Shown: positions 33,717-42,535 of the stretch, piece by piece
Numbering within the stretch: the stretch's first letter is position 1
Layout: every line of letters starts with the position of its first letter
Assembly (NCBI GenBank): GCA_003290165.1
Contig: QNQO01000198.1
Location: 992,001-1,056,000, forward strand
Reading direction: 5' to 3'
Length of the DNA stretch: 64,000 nt
Origin: Berberis thunbergii
Lineage: Eukaryota > Streptophyta > Magnoliopsida > Ranunculales > Berberidaceae
The notes under the pieces: generated by a model
Told to the model about the DNA's origin: nothing
Databases searched by the model: none
What the model saw: only the letters and a program-made list of their open reading frames with translations
Program-made: the position numbers and the translations under genes

Positions 33717-34568
33717 CTATTTATCTGTTATGGAACCCTTCAGAATTTTGAAGAAAGACAAACATTTATCCGATGATCTGGAGATGAACCTGTTCAGAGC
33801 TGTCAATCTCCCATTAAGACTTTGGACACCTTTTATGTTTGTTGGTGACTGCACGTTGAGAAGAGCTTGTATATGCTTTGGATCGGCCTCAATTCCTCTT
33901 TGGTTGACCATGTACCCGAGGAACTTCCCTGACTCTACTCCAAAGGTGCACTTCTCCGGGTTCAACTTCAACTTATACTTTCACAGTTTGTGAAAAGCCT
34001 GTTCAAGATCCACGACGTGGTATGCTAGGCGTGAGCTTTTGACAAGCATATGGTTGATGTAAATTTTCATTGTTTTGCTGATTTGATCTTTGAACATTCT
34101 GTTCACCAGCCGTTGGTACGTCGCTCCCACGTTCTTTAATCCGAAGGGCATTACTCGGTAACAGTATGTCCCTCTTTTGTTATAAAATATGTTTTTTCTT
34201 GATCGGAAGGGTACATCTCTATCTGATTATACATGGAGTATGCATCCATGAAGCTCAGCATTTCATGCCCGACAGTTGCATCCACTATCTGATCTATTCG
34301 CAAAAGTGGCAAACAGTATTTGGGGCAAGCCTTATTTAGATTGGTGTAGTCCATGCATACCATCTACTGTGTTCGCCAACCAGTCCAGGTAGTGAGCTTC
34401 TCTTATCATCCCCGCATTGAGTAGTCGGTGCACTTCTTCATTTATTACCTGATTACGTTCCGGGTCACTGACCTTCTTTTTTGTCAAACCGGCTTCTTGT
34501 CTGGGTTCACTTGCAGTTTGTGAGAGATAATGGTTGGGTCTATCCCTACCATGTCTTTCATTGTCCAT
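33717..34568 (-). pseudogene. Tat reverse transcriptase (remnant)
   Basis: Minus-strand pieces in order: 34332-34568 (VINEEVHRLLNAGMIREAHY), 34151-34363 (MVCMDYTNLNKACPKYCLPL, then VGHEMLSFMDAYSMYNQIEM) with the first catalytic Asp in FMDAYSMYNQI, and 33717-33971 (MKLNPEKCTFGVESGKFLGY, then MVNQRGIEADP). The YVDD box region (about 34000-34120) is scrambled. The LNKACP and DAYSGYNQI-like words are those of Tat/Athila RTs. Confidence 0.88.
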
Positions 34569-34780
34569 TAAAAAACATCCTGGTTATCTTTCAGTAGCTG
34601 GATCATTTCCTTGGCGAGTTTGGGATGAGTTATTGTGCCAACTTCGACTGCTTTCTCTACTCCGTTGTCTAGGTAGACTACGATCGTTTCTTCTTTCTGT
34701 TGTCTAGTGTTAGGTTGATCTCATGGGCAGGTTGGAGCCATTTCGTTGTTTGGAAAGTCCAAACTCTCCTCACCGGGTTG

Positions 34781-35206
34781 CTATGAAGGTTCCTCCGGTT
34801 GTTGTAGTAATTGATATTTATGGGGGGTCTTTATCGCTACGAAATGACACTCATGGGCTTCTAGTTGATCGTCTTTGATTCTCCCTATATCGTTGTCGGT
34901 ATGGTACTTTAAGCATTGGTGCATAGTGGAAGAGACTGCGCCCATTTTGTGTATCCAGGGTTTCCAAAGTAGCGTGTCGTTCGTAACTGGAACATCAATG
35001 ATAAAGAAGTTTGTTAATAAGACTCGTTGCTTTTCTGGTTCTCCTGCTTCAACTGGTAGTTGAATCATCCTTAGCGGACAACATTGTTCCCCGTTGAAAC
35101 CCACCATAAATTGATTGCTAGGTGAAAGCATCTCATTGGTGAACCGCATCCTTCGGAAAGCTGTCAGGTATAAGAGGTTGGCCGAGCTGCCAGTGTTGAC
35201 CGACAC
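34781..35206 (-). pseudogene. Tat protease region (remnant)
   Basis: Minus strand reads MSVNTGSSANLLYLTAFRRM, then LSPSNQFMVGFNGEQCCPL and NFFIIDVPVTNDTLLWKPWI. The active-site motif of the retroviral aspartic protease, normally DTGSSA in this group, reads NTGSSA, so the catalytic Asp is lost. The following FNGE and F-I-DVP--YN-ILG-like blocks are in the expected order. Confidence 0.82.
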
Positions 35207-35299
35207 CCTTTTGATTTATCATTTAGCTATCATGACCAAAATCACTAATGCATCATTGTGCAAGAAATTAACCCTTTATGCATCTTTGTTTGAGAAAGT

Positions 35300-36159
35300 C
35301 AGTCCTATGCATCGTTTTTGCACGTCGTGCTGACGGCACCTGGTATCTAATTTTTTGCCCGCAGGTCTCTGACATCGATTGGAGTGCTCATTTTCTCCAG
35401 CTGCACCGTGCAAGACATATATTGTCTCATTTGGTCACTCCCTCAAAATGATTGTTTCGTCCTTGAGTTCGACGAATTCTTCGAGTCGTCCTTCTATGAT
35501 ATGGTGTTCAATCTCATCCTTCAAACTATGACAATCTTCAGTGTCGTGGCTGTAATTGTTGTGGAAGAGGCAGTGTTTGTTTTTGCTCTGCTTCTCCGGA
35601 TCTCCTTTCATTTTTTATGGCCATTTGATATCTTCCCTTTTTGTCATAGCTTTAAGGATTTCATTTCAATTCGTTATCAAGGTCATAAATGATTTCTCTG
35701 TTCGTTCGCATTTTTAGGCTTCTTTGGTTGCAGTTTTCCAAACTTTCCTTGATTGAATCCTGAACTGTTATTGATCTGATTCCTCTTAAGTTGGGCAACT
35801 TTTTTTCAAGGTTTGTTGCTCTCCAGGTCTCGGATGTGTCTATCCACCATCTTGATTACGTGGTTCATCTAAGCCACAAACATCTCTACTCGGGGGTCCA
35901 AGGGGATTCCCCAAGATGTCAGAGACATTTGAATTGTTACTTCTTGTAGCTCTCTTCTTTCTGTCGTGATTGATTCGGCGGTTGTTGCTGGACCCAAATT
36001 GTTAGGCGACATGTCATTTCGTTCACCGCTAGATTGAGGATTTGTGGAACGCTCCATTGATTTTGCTAGTTGTTTGATTTTTAACCAAATTTTAGTGAAC
36101 CTTGTTATTGAATTTTCTTTTTGGAAAGGAAACTCGTCATTCCCCACAGACGGCGCCAA
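35300..36159 (-). pseudogene. Tat gag region (heavily decayed)
   Basis: Between the PBS and the protease. 35869-36159 is an open stretch (MAPSVGNDEFPFQKENSITR to a Ser/Glu-rich piece) at the position of the gag start. 35380-35690 corresponds to gag/CCHC DNA by position, but no clean zinc knuckle could be read. Too decayed for a stronger claim. Confidence 0.5.
36141..36158 (-). other. Primer binding site of Tat element
   Basis: On the minus strand TGGCGCCGTCTGTGGGGA begins three bases after the 5' LTR. TGGCGCC-type sites are complementary to tRNA 3' ends used by Tat and Athila elements; the exact tRNA is not determined here. Confidence 0.8.
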
Positions 36160-36161
36160 AC

Positions 36162-36728
36162 TGATGCGTCCAAAATCATCTTTCTATAAATTTGACTTGC
36201 AAAACAGATGTTAGACTGCCAATGACAACATTTTTGGTGGCTGAAGGCACTCCGATGTTTAAGTCAACAACTTTGTTTGAAGAAGGAAGTAAATCTTGAC
36301 AAAACTCAATTAAAGTTGTATACATGTGTTGAATCTTTCCTATAACTTTTATAATGGTCGCGGTTAATTCTCTGTGTGACTTAAGCATGTGACGCGCAAT
36401 GGAAGGAGATGTTTCTCGTAACAATCTCCTCCTTGATGGAGATGCGTCCGTGGAGGCGTAACTCCCTCCACGACTCTTTTTGGTGCAACGTTCCTCTTCT
36501 TTATGACAAAACTCGTGTCGGGTCTGAATTTGAGCTTTGGTTCGTCTTAGTCTAGATTCGGGCTTTGATTATATCTTCTTATAGTGGGGCCTCGTCTGGG
36601 CTTGTGTGGTTATCTTTATTCTTCTTGAGTTTTACAAGTTGCCCCAATAGATGGGATGTCATATCTTCATGATGAATGTTCTTTGTCACGTGTATGACCG
36701 TGATGCCCAGTCTATTTATGCATCATCA
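36162..36728 (-). repeat. 5' LTR of Tat element (right side)
   Basis: 567 bp; plus-strand start TGATGCGTCC, end GCATCATCA. It keeps the un-interrupted MITE target site ATGTGACG at 36387-36394, offset 226 from the left edge of the LTR. Confidence 0.93.
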
Positions 36729-36733
36729 ATCAT

Positions 36734-37840
36734 TTTTAGCTATCCATTCCTTATAGTCCTTTAACAAGAATCATCATGTTGTTTGATTGTAGCTTTCTCT
36801 TTAGCTATCCATCATCTAGAAGCCCACCGAATCACAACACTTCAAAATTCATTGAGCAATGCAATGTAAAAAGAGCTTGCTAGGCCCATCCCTCACTCCC
36901 TAGAATTTCTGATGTAAAAATTATAGAACCAAAGGCTTGATTGAACATCATTGGCAAAGTGATTGGTTTGAATTACCATGTCTTGTCAGACCGTTGGATT
37001 GGTCATTTTGTTTTTTATATTAAGAATTTCTAAAATCAATATTTTTTTATATTAGATTTTTTTTTAAGAAAACTATAGAAGTTCTATTTTGATCGTCTAA
37101 TAAAATAGTCATTAAAATATTTTTTTTAAAATACCAATTTTTTTTTTTTAAGAAACTTGATCTCCATTAATACCTATAAGATCCACACTTAAACGGATCA
37201 TATCTGGATCCGAGATTCAAAATCATATCCTCACAATCACTTTTATTGGTTTGAACTTTGAATCGTATCGGGTCTCGGGTCTAATTGAATCTATTGTTAG
37301 CCATAAGATTAGATATGAATGGGAGATCTAATTTAACCAAACACTAAAAATAAAAATAGCAAGTACTCTTTATTTTTTTTGATTATGCAGAAACTTTTTA
37401 TACACAATGGGACCTTTCAAGCTTTTTTTTTTGTTCTGAAACAACTAATGAAAGAAAAATCAGTCCTTATTTTGAGCTTTGCTTATACTGAAGGCATTCA
37501 ATTGGGTTGAGCCAATACTTGTGCTCATGACCATTTGAAAAAAATATGACCAAATTCCTCCATGGAGCCTAGCATGACTAGGCACTACAAATCACATCAT
37601 CTACATCAAAAGATATAACAAACATACCTTCAGAGTCGAGAGAAAACCAATAGAATATCCAAAAGTTGGTGGTTAGAACTCAGTTCCCTTAGGTATGGAG
37701 TCTGATTGAAGTCATTCCCAGATTGAATAAGTTTAACCAAATTATAGCTTGACTAAACCAATTTAGTGGAACAACCCTAGTTTACTCAATCCAACTCCAT
37801 GTACCATTATAAAAGCATTCCCATTCCCTAGTATCCAATT
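36734..37840. other. Intergenic, upstream of phytocyanin pseudogene
   Basis: Remaining half of the split 143-bp duplicate (to about 36850), then AT-rich DNA with several poly-T runs (37050-37150, 37370-37430) and no coding signal. A TATAAAAGC box at 37807-37815 lies about 155 bases before the phytocyanin ATG and could be its old promoter. Confidence 0.5.
37807..37815 (+). promoter_or_regulatory. Possible TATA box of the phytocyanin pseudogene
   Basis: TATAAAAGC in an otherwise mixed context, 155 bases upstream of the ATG at 37967 and 50 bases upstream of the poly-C tract. Inferred from position and sequence only. Confidence 0.45.
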
Positions 37841-37866
37841 TTGTGTAAAACCAACAAGTCTACTTC

Positions 37867-37904
37867 CCCCCCCCCCCCCCCCCCCCCCCCCCCCTTTTTT
37901 TTTT
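37867..37904 (+). repeat. Poly-C (about 28) then poly-T tract
   Basis: A long uninterrupted C run followed by about 11 Ts, in the presumed 5' leader of the phytocyanin pseudogene. On the minus strand it is a G run capable of quadruplex formation. Homopolymer length may be unreliable in the assembly. Confidence 0.85.
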
Positions 37905-37966
37905 TGTTAAATCCCCCTTCTCCCTTTGTATCTTCCCCTGTTGCTCTATTTTCTTGTAGTGTAAAC

Positions 37967-38611
37967 ATGAATGTAGCTAGAGTTCTTTGTGGTGCTATAT
38001 TGGTACTATATTGTGCTATGTCCGGCTTTGCTAAGGATTACACTGTTGGAGATGCAACAGGTTGGACTACAGGTGTTGATTACACCACATGGACTAGTCG
38101 GAAGACCTTTGCTGTCGGTGACACTCTTGGTTTATTTTTCAACACCCTTTTAATATTTTGAACTAGTACCCAAGGCAGGAGTGCTAATTAATACTCACTA
38201 GTAATGACTTCTTGTTGCAATGTTGGCTTTGACATGCAGTATTCAACTATGGAAGAGGACATACAGTATTGATTACTCAACATGCACTGTGGGAAATTCT
38301 ATTACTACGGATAGCAGTGGTGCCACTTCCATCGTTTTAAAACACCTGGAAACCATTACTTCATTTGTGGCACTGCTGGTCACTGTGGCAGTGAGATGAA
38401 GGTATCAATTAAAGTAGGTGCCGCCGGTGGAGCAGCAAAATCACCAACAACAGGTGGGGGTGGGGGAACATCATCAACAACATCTCCTTCCACAACCACC
38501 ACCCCCAACACTTTAACACCCAAAACCACCACCATCGCTATGTGCTCATCTTCAAGCGTCCTTTCTCCATCCTTGGCTATATTGACATTGTACAAGTTAT
38601 CTCTCTACTGA
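37967..38611 (+). pseudogene. Phytocyanin (uclacyanin-like blue copper protein) pseudogene, two exons
   Basis: Exon 1 (37967-38129) encodes a signal peptide (MNVARVLCGAILVLYCAMSG) and the mature start KDYTVGDATGWTTG, then FAVGDTL. The intron 38130-38239 is GT/AG. Exon 2 encodes VFNYGRGHTV, the first copper His region, then after a frame change TVGNSITTDSSGATSIVLK, then after a one-base loss in an A run TPGNHYFICGTAGHCGSEMK, holding the Cys, His and Met copper ligands. A Ser/Thr/Pro-rich arabinogalactan-like linker and a hydrophobic tail ending at TGA 38609 indicate a former GPI-anchored cell-surface protein. Two frameshifts disable it, unless they are sequencing errors. It is the only host gene here still in its own genomic setting. 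Confidence 0.88.
38130..38239 (+). other. Intron of phytocyanin pseudogene
   Basis: GTTTATTTTT donor and TTTGACATGCAG acceptor. Joining the exons gives VGDTLVFNYG, the conserved position of the single intron in plant phytocyanin genes. Confidence 0.85.
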
Positions 38612-38974
38612 TTAGTCTAGCTTGGCCAGTGTGGTGGCAGTGTTCTGTTTCTCTTATGTTGCTATTTTTTACTTGAGAGTTTATCTCTGTAGTATTAGTC
38701 GATGAGTTTATATTCTTTTGAAGGGGGATGTTGGCTTTTCAATTTGCAACCCTTTTGTATTTAATGAAGAGTTGGCTTAGCACTCCATCTTCATTAGGAT
38801 TTTATGTTACGCCCTTGCATATTGTTGATGGTGCCTTCTTTTATAATAGTGGATTTGGAGTATACACTTGAATCTACTTATTGAATGTGGTGTTTGAAAA
38901 AAAGGAGTGTTCTCGGTCAAGAGTGCTACCAAAGCCTTTGTTCTCACAACACTGGAACCAACTAGCTCCAATCT

Positions 38975-39441
38975 TGATAGGCACAACCTCTGCCCCAAAT
39001 AGCAAGAGAAATATGGCGCATCAAGGCCCCAGCAACTGCCATTCTCCTGCGGTGGAAAGTCACCCAAGACATCTTACCAACAATATCTAACCTGAAGTGC
39101 ATTCATATGCCTATTGAAGACTGTTGTGTTTCTGCCATAATCATCAGGAGGACGTAGTACACCTCTTCTTTTTCTGTCATGTGGTTCAAAGACTCTGGCT
39201 ACTCTCCTCTCTGCCCATTAATTGGAGCTTAGCTAACGCCCTCACTCAAACCACTCAAGCTTTTTTTAAGTTTCTCTGGGACTCTGTAGCTACCATGGCT
39301 CAATTACGAGAAGAGAGATTTTTCCAATTTACTGTGGTCATCCAACACATTTGGAAGGCCCACAACAACTGTATATTCCAAAAAGGGCAGTTCTCTATCC
39401 CTGGATTCATCATGTCTACCAATCACATTTGGTCAACGTGA
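38975..39441 (+). pseudogene. LINE fragment: RT zinc-binding (zf-RVT) region
   Basis: Reads IAREIWRIKAPATAILLRWK, then EDCCVFCHNHQEDVVHLFFF and CHVVQRLWLLSS. This is the CxxC...HxxxxC zinc-binding region found C-terminal to the RT of plant L1-type LINEs. It is a short 5'-truncated piece with no RT core, lying just past the phytocyanin 3' untranslated region. It differs clearly from the corresponding part of the larger LINE downstream (46115-46190), so it is a separate, older insertion. Confidence 0.75.
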
Positions 39442-39868
39442 AGTAAACAATGGTTTCACTCTCCTCGGCCCAGTATGGACGAAGGGGACACCACATCCCT
39501 TCATCAAGCTCCAGAAAATGCCATCATGGCTAAACCAACTCTTCCCTGCCCGCAACATAATAACACATCATCTTCAGAGTCAGTTCTGCCTTTAATTCCA
39601 TAATCCAAACTTCAATGCTCCAGAATCCACACTATCCATCAAAAATCCTTGCAGCTAGTTCACACAAAATGAACTCTTTAGCTAGGGACCCAGACCATCC
39701 CCTACTTCTCTTTTCTTTGATACGATTGTGGTTATTTACGATGCATGCTTATTTGCCTCATCTCAACAGGGAGTTTTTTGATTCATGGCGGTGGATGCTT
39801 TGGGCATGGTGCATGCAGTCTTGATGGACACGATTATGGGCTTAGTAACAGATAGTACTATGACAGAA

Positions 39869-39950
39869 TGTAAGCAATTTTGGGCTTAGCTTTTTAAATG
39901 TAAGCGATTATAAAAGTAAGCGATTTTGGGCTTAGCTTTTTATAGGTCCT
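39869..39950 (+). repeat. Short tandem repeat (GTAAGCGATTTTGGGCTTAGCTTTTT)
   Basis: GTAAGCAATTTTGGGCTTAGCTTTTTAAAT recurs about 46 bases later with a shortened copy (GTAAGCGATTATAAAA) between. It lies just before the LINE 5' end. Confidence 0.7.
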
Positions 39951-40259
39951 TATGGCATTAAGTTTGCTTCCGTGACAATTTGTCATTTAGGAGGCTCTGA
40001 GGTGATTTTGTGAGAACTAACGGTATTTTGGGAATTATTTTTTCATCTGGCAGATCTTTCAATCCTGGCCGTTCCTGGATCTTTGGATGACATCTGGACC
40101 ATTGCTCCTGGTCCCGGTTGGGAAACCCAAGGGTTTCGCCGCCGCTGAAACTCTTCAGTAGGTCTCACGCTGGCCGGTTTGAGGGCTGGGATTACACACG
40201 TCTTCCTCCTGAAGCTCGGCTTGATTCTGTCGCATCTCGTTTCGGCCGGCATGGCAAGG

Positions 40260-41203
40260 TTCTAAGTGTTGTTACGTGTTATTTCGGTTCTAGGGCTGTG
40301 CGCCGCCGTTCCGATCTGGCCATCGTATCGTTCCAGCCACCGCTACGAACCAGTGTTTTTCAAGACACAGTTTTGGGTGCTCTCCATTGGGTCAGGGACG
40401 CCACGTCCTTTGGATGTGATGCCCTCTCCAACCTCCATTCCTCCTCGCACGGGTCCTGGTCATGGGGAATCATCAGCCGCCTTAAAGCCTTCATTCGCTC
40501 AAATTTTGGGCAAGATCTTGGTAGATGACTTTGCAGAGACTCTGGTCGAAGGTACTCGTTTCCGCAAAGAAGGGGCTCCCGCAATCGGTCTCACGGCCAC
40601 GGATGAAGTACGTGGGGAAGATTTCATAGAAAACACGTGATAGTTATTAAATTTTCTAGTTACCGACCGACTCTGGCAGATATTTGAGATTCGATTCACA
40701 GAACATGGGGAATTTTGGGAGATTTTTTGCTGGGATTGTTGAATCAACGGCACATGTTAGTAAGACTTCAATCGGAGATGGAAGCAAAGAAAGTTTTGGC
40801 GCGAGATTCTTTCCTGATTCGTGGAGTTCGGTTTAAAGCTTTCCGTTGGCATGATGGTTTCAGTTTAAAGGAAGATCCGATTTCGGTGCCGCTTTGGGTA
40901 GAGTTACCGAACTTACCTTTGCACTTATTTCATCCCCCTATCCTAAAAGCTATTGTGAATTCTTTTGGTGATTTTTTGCAGATGGATGATCATACCCGCT
41001 GCCTTTCGCGCCCGGGCTTTGCCCGTGTATGTGTGGAGATGTCTTTAGCGAAGAAACTTCCAAGTCGAGTTTGGATCGACCGGGCAAACAACAGGGGTTT
41101 CTGGCAGAAGATAGAATATCCGGGATTCAAATATTGCGATTTTTGTTCTTTGATAGGTCATCAAGAGGAGTTTTGTAGGAAAAAAATGGTCTTAAGGGCG
41201 TAG
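40260..41203 (+). pseudogene. LINE ORF1: DUF4283 and zinc knuckle (broken)
   Basis: Nucleic-acid-binding gag-like ORF1. The N-terminal part (40470-40640) reads KPSFAQILGKILVDDFAETL. The DUF4283-like region (40715-41110) reads LQSEMEAKKVLARDSFLIRG, then WHDGFSLKEDPISVPLWVEL. The knuckle (41130-41175) reads YCDFCSLIGHQEEFCRKK, a CX2CX4HX4C arrangement. Stops at 40638 and 41201 and a probable shift near 40720 split it. Such proteins bind LINE RNA to form the transposition particle. Confidence 0.8.
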
Positions 41204-41286
41204 GGGGAGGCTCAAATTCTGGTAAAGCGGAGAAGGCGGTAAAGTCACAGGGTGACAACAAACCAATAAAACAACAGTTCGTTCCT

Positions 41287-42530
41287 GTGCTCAAAAAAGC
41301 TAAACATCTAAATCCTGCCGTTGGACCGAGTGGAGCCAAGAATAGTCAGGGGATGGAGATTGTTGAGGATGTAGGGGCGCTGCGACCGGTGGCCAGGGAA
41401 CCGGTTAATGTGGTCTTGTCCAATAAATTTGAGTCGCTTCATGCACACATTGAGGTCGATGAGAGTGCGAAAAGGGTCATTGGTAGCGAGGAGCAGGCCC
41501 CAGAAACAACAGAAGAATGCCTTCTAGAGGCGGGATACACAAATTTTGAGATTGACAATGTTCTTGGAACTCACGAACCGCTGCCACAGTCAACAAAGGA
41601 TGCGATCTCAGGGTCTAAAGGGGTCGCCCGAGGTCGTGACAAATGACCTTATGTGCTCGAATCCGCCATTGCGGCTCAGCCGCAAGTAGTTCTAGGAGGT
41701 GATTTGGTGCTTTCTGGTGCCGAGACCACAGATTCAGCGCTCATCCCAGGGCATCCAAGAGCAGCTCCAGCAGTTACGTCATGCACTTTGGATCAGTTTT
41801 TGCGCTCCGCAGCGTCACCTAGGTCCAATGTTTCAGCAGGGGACGTAGGGGTGGACTTGCCACAGCCAGCAGGGGACGCAGGGGTGGCTTCGTTGCACCC
41901 AGCTCTCGGCCTCCTACCCGTGACCGTTGCTAGTCTAGATCTAGCCCCTTCCATGGTGCAGTGCGCTGAGAGGGAATCACATTCAGGCTGTATTTCGGCG
42001 CAGCTTAAATCTGCGACAACAATGTGCACATCAGTGCATTCCCAGCATTGTGATCCAGTAGGTTCGCCACAGCCCGCAGGGGGCGCAGGGGTGGTTTCAC
42101 CACAGCCAGCAGGGGACGCAGGGGTGGCTTCGTTGCACCCATCTCTCGGCCTCCAACCCGTGATCGCTGCTAGTTCCAGTTCTAGCCCCTTCCACGGTGC
42201 AGTGCGCTGAGAGGGACTCACATTCAGGCCGTATTTCGGCGCAGATTAAATCTGCGACAGCAATGTGCACATCAGCGCATTCCTTACATTGTGATCCAGT
42301 AGGGGACGCAGGGGAGGCTTCGACCAACGCTGTTCCAGCAGGGGACCCAGGGGAGGTTCAACCCGTAACCAATGCCAGTCCACGGCTGGCTCTTGTTCAC
42401 AGCCACGCCACTGATGATGCAACGCCTTTTCCAGCTTTGGTGGCGGTAGGTGAACCTGAGCATTTGCTCGTAGTTTCGCAAGCCATTGAACATGGCACCA
42501 CAAAGGAAGTTGGGACAGTTTTGGGGTAGT
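41287..42530 (+). pseudogene. LINE ORF1 C-terminal tail with tandem repeats
   Basis: Continuation of ORF1 after the zinc knuckle: a low-complexity, Pro/Ala/Ser/Val-rich tail. It contains a 240-bp duplication (41870-42109 and 42110-42350) and shorter CAGCAGGGGACGCAGGGGTGG units. A stop at 41644 and a one-base shift in the second repeat copy (near 42175) break it into three frames. The tail is not a recognised domain; variable tails of this sort are common in LINE ORF1 proteins. Confidence 0.65.
41838..42360 (+). repeat. 240-bp tandem duplication with 21-bp subunits, in LINE ORF1
   Basis: GGGGTGGCTTCGTTGCACCC begins at 41881 and again at 42121, period 240 bases, which is 80 codons. Inside are six or seven copies of CAGCAGGGGACGCAGGGGTGG or close variants (41838, 41868, 42078, 42108, 42299, 42335). 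A third, truncated copy starts at about 42290. Confidence 0.85.
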
Positions 42531-42535
42531 CGTCA

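Larger units (their letters stand above)
27763..36728 (-). mobile_element. Ty3/gypsy element of the Tat lineage, complete but decayed
   Basis: An 8,966-bp element read right to left. 5' LTR 36162-36728, PBS 36141-36158 (TGGCGCCGTCTGTGGGGA), gag remnant, protease, RT, RNase H, integrase, antisense ORF, PPT 28701-28710 and 3' LTR 27763-28695. The LTRs are exactly 567 bp each once the nested MITE is removed, both bounded by TG/CA, and the flanking duplication is ATCAT (27758-27762 and 36729-36733). The coding parts are full of stops and indels. A TGGCGCC-type PBS plus an extra opposite-strand ORF between integrase and 3' LTR is characteristic of the plant Tat group (Retand/Ogre/Grande relatives). 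Confidence 0.92.
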
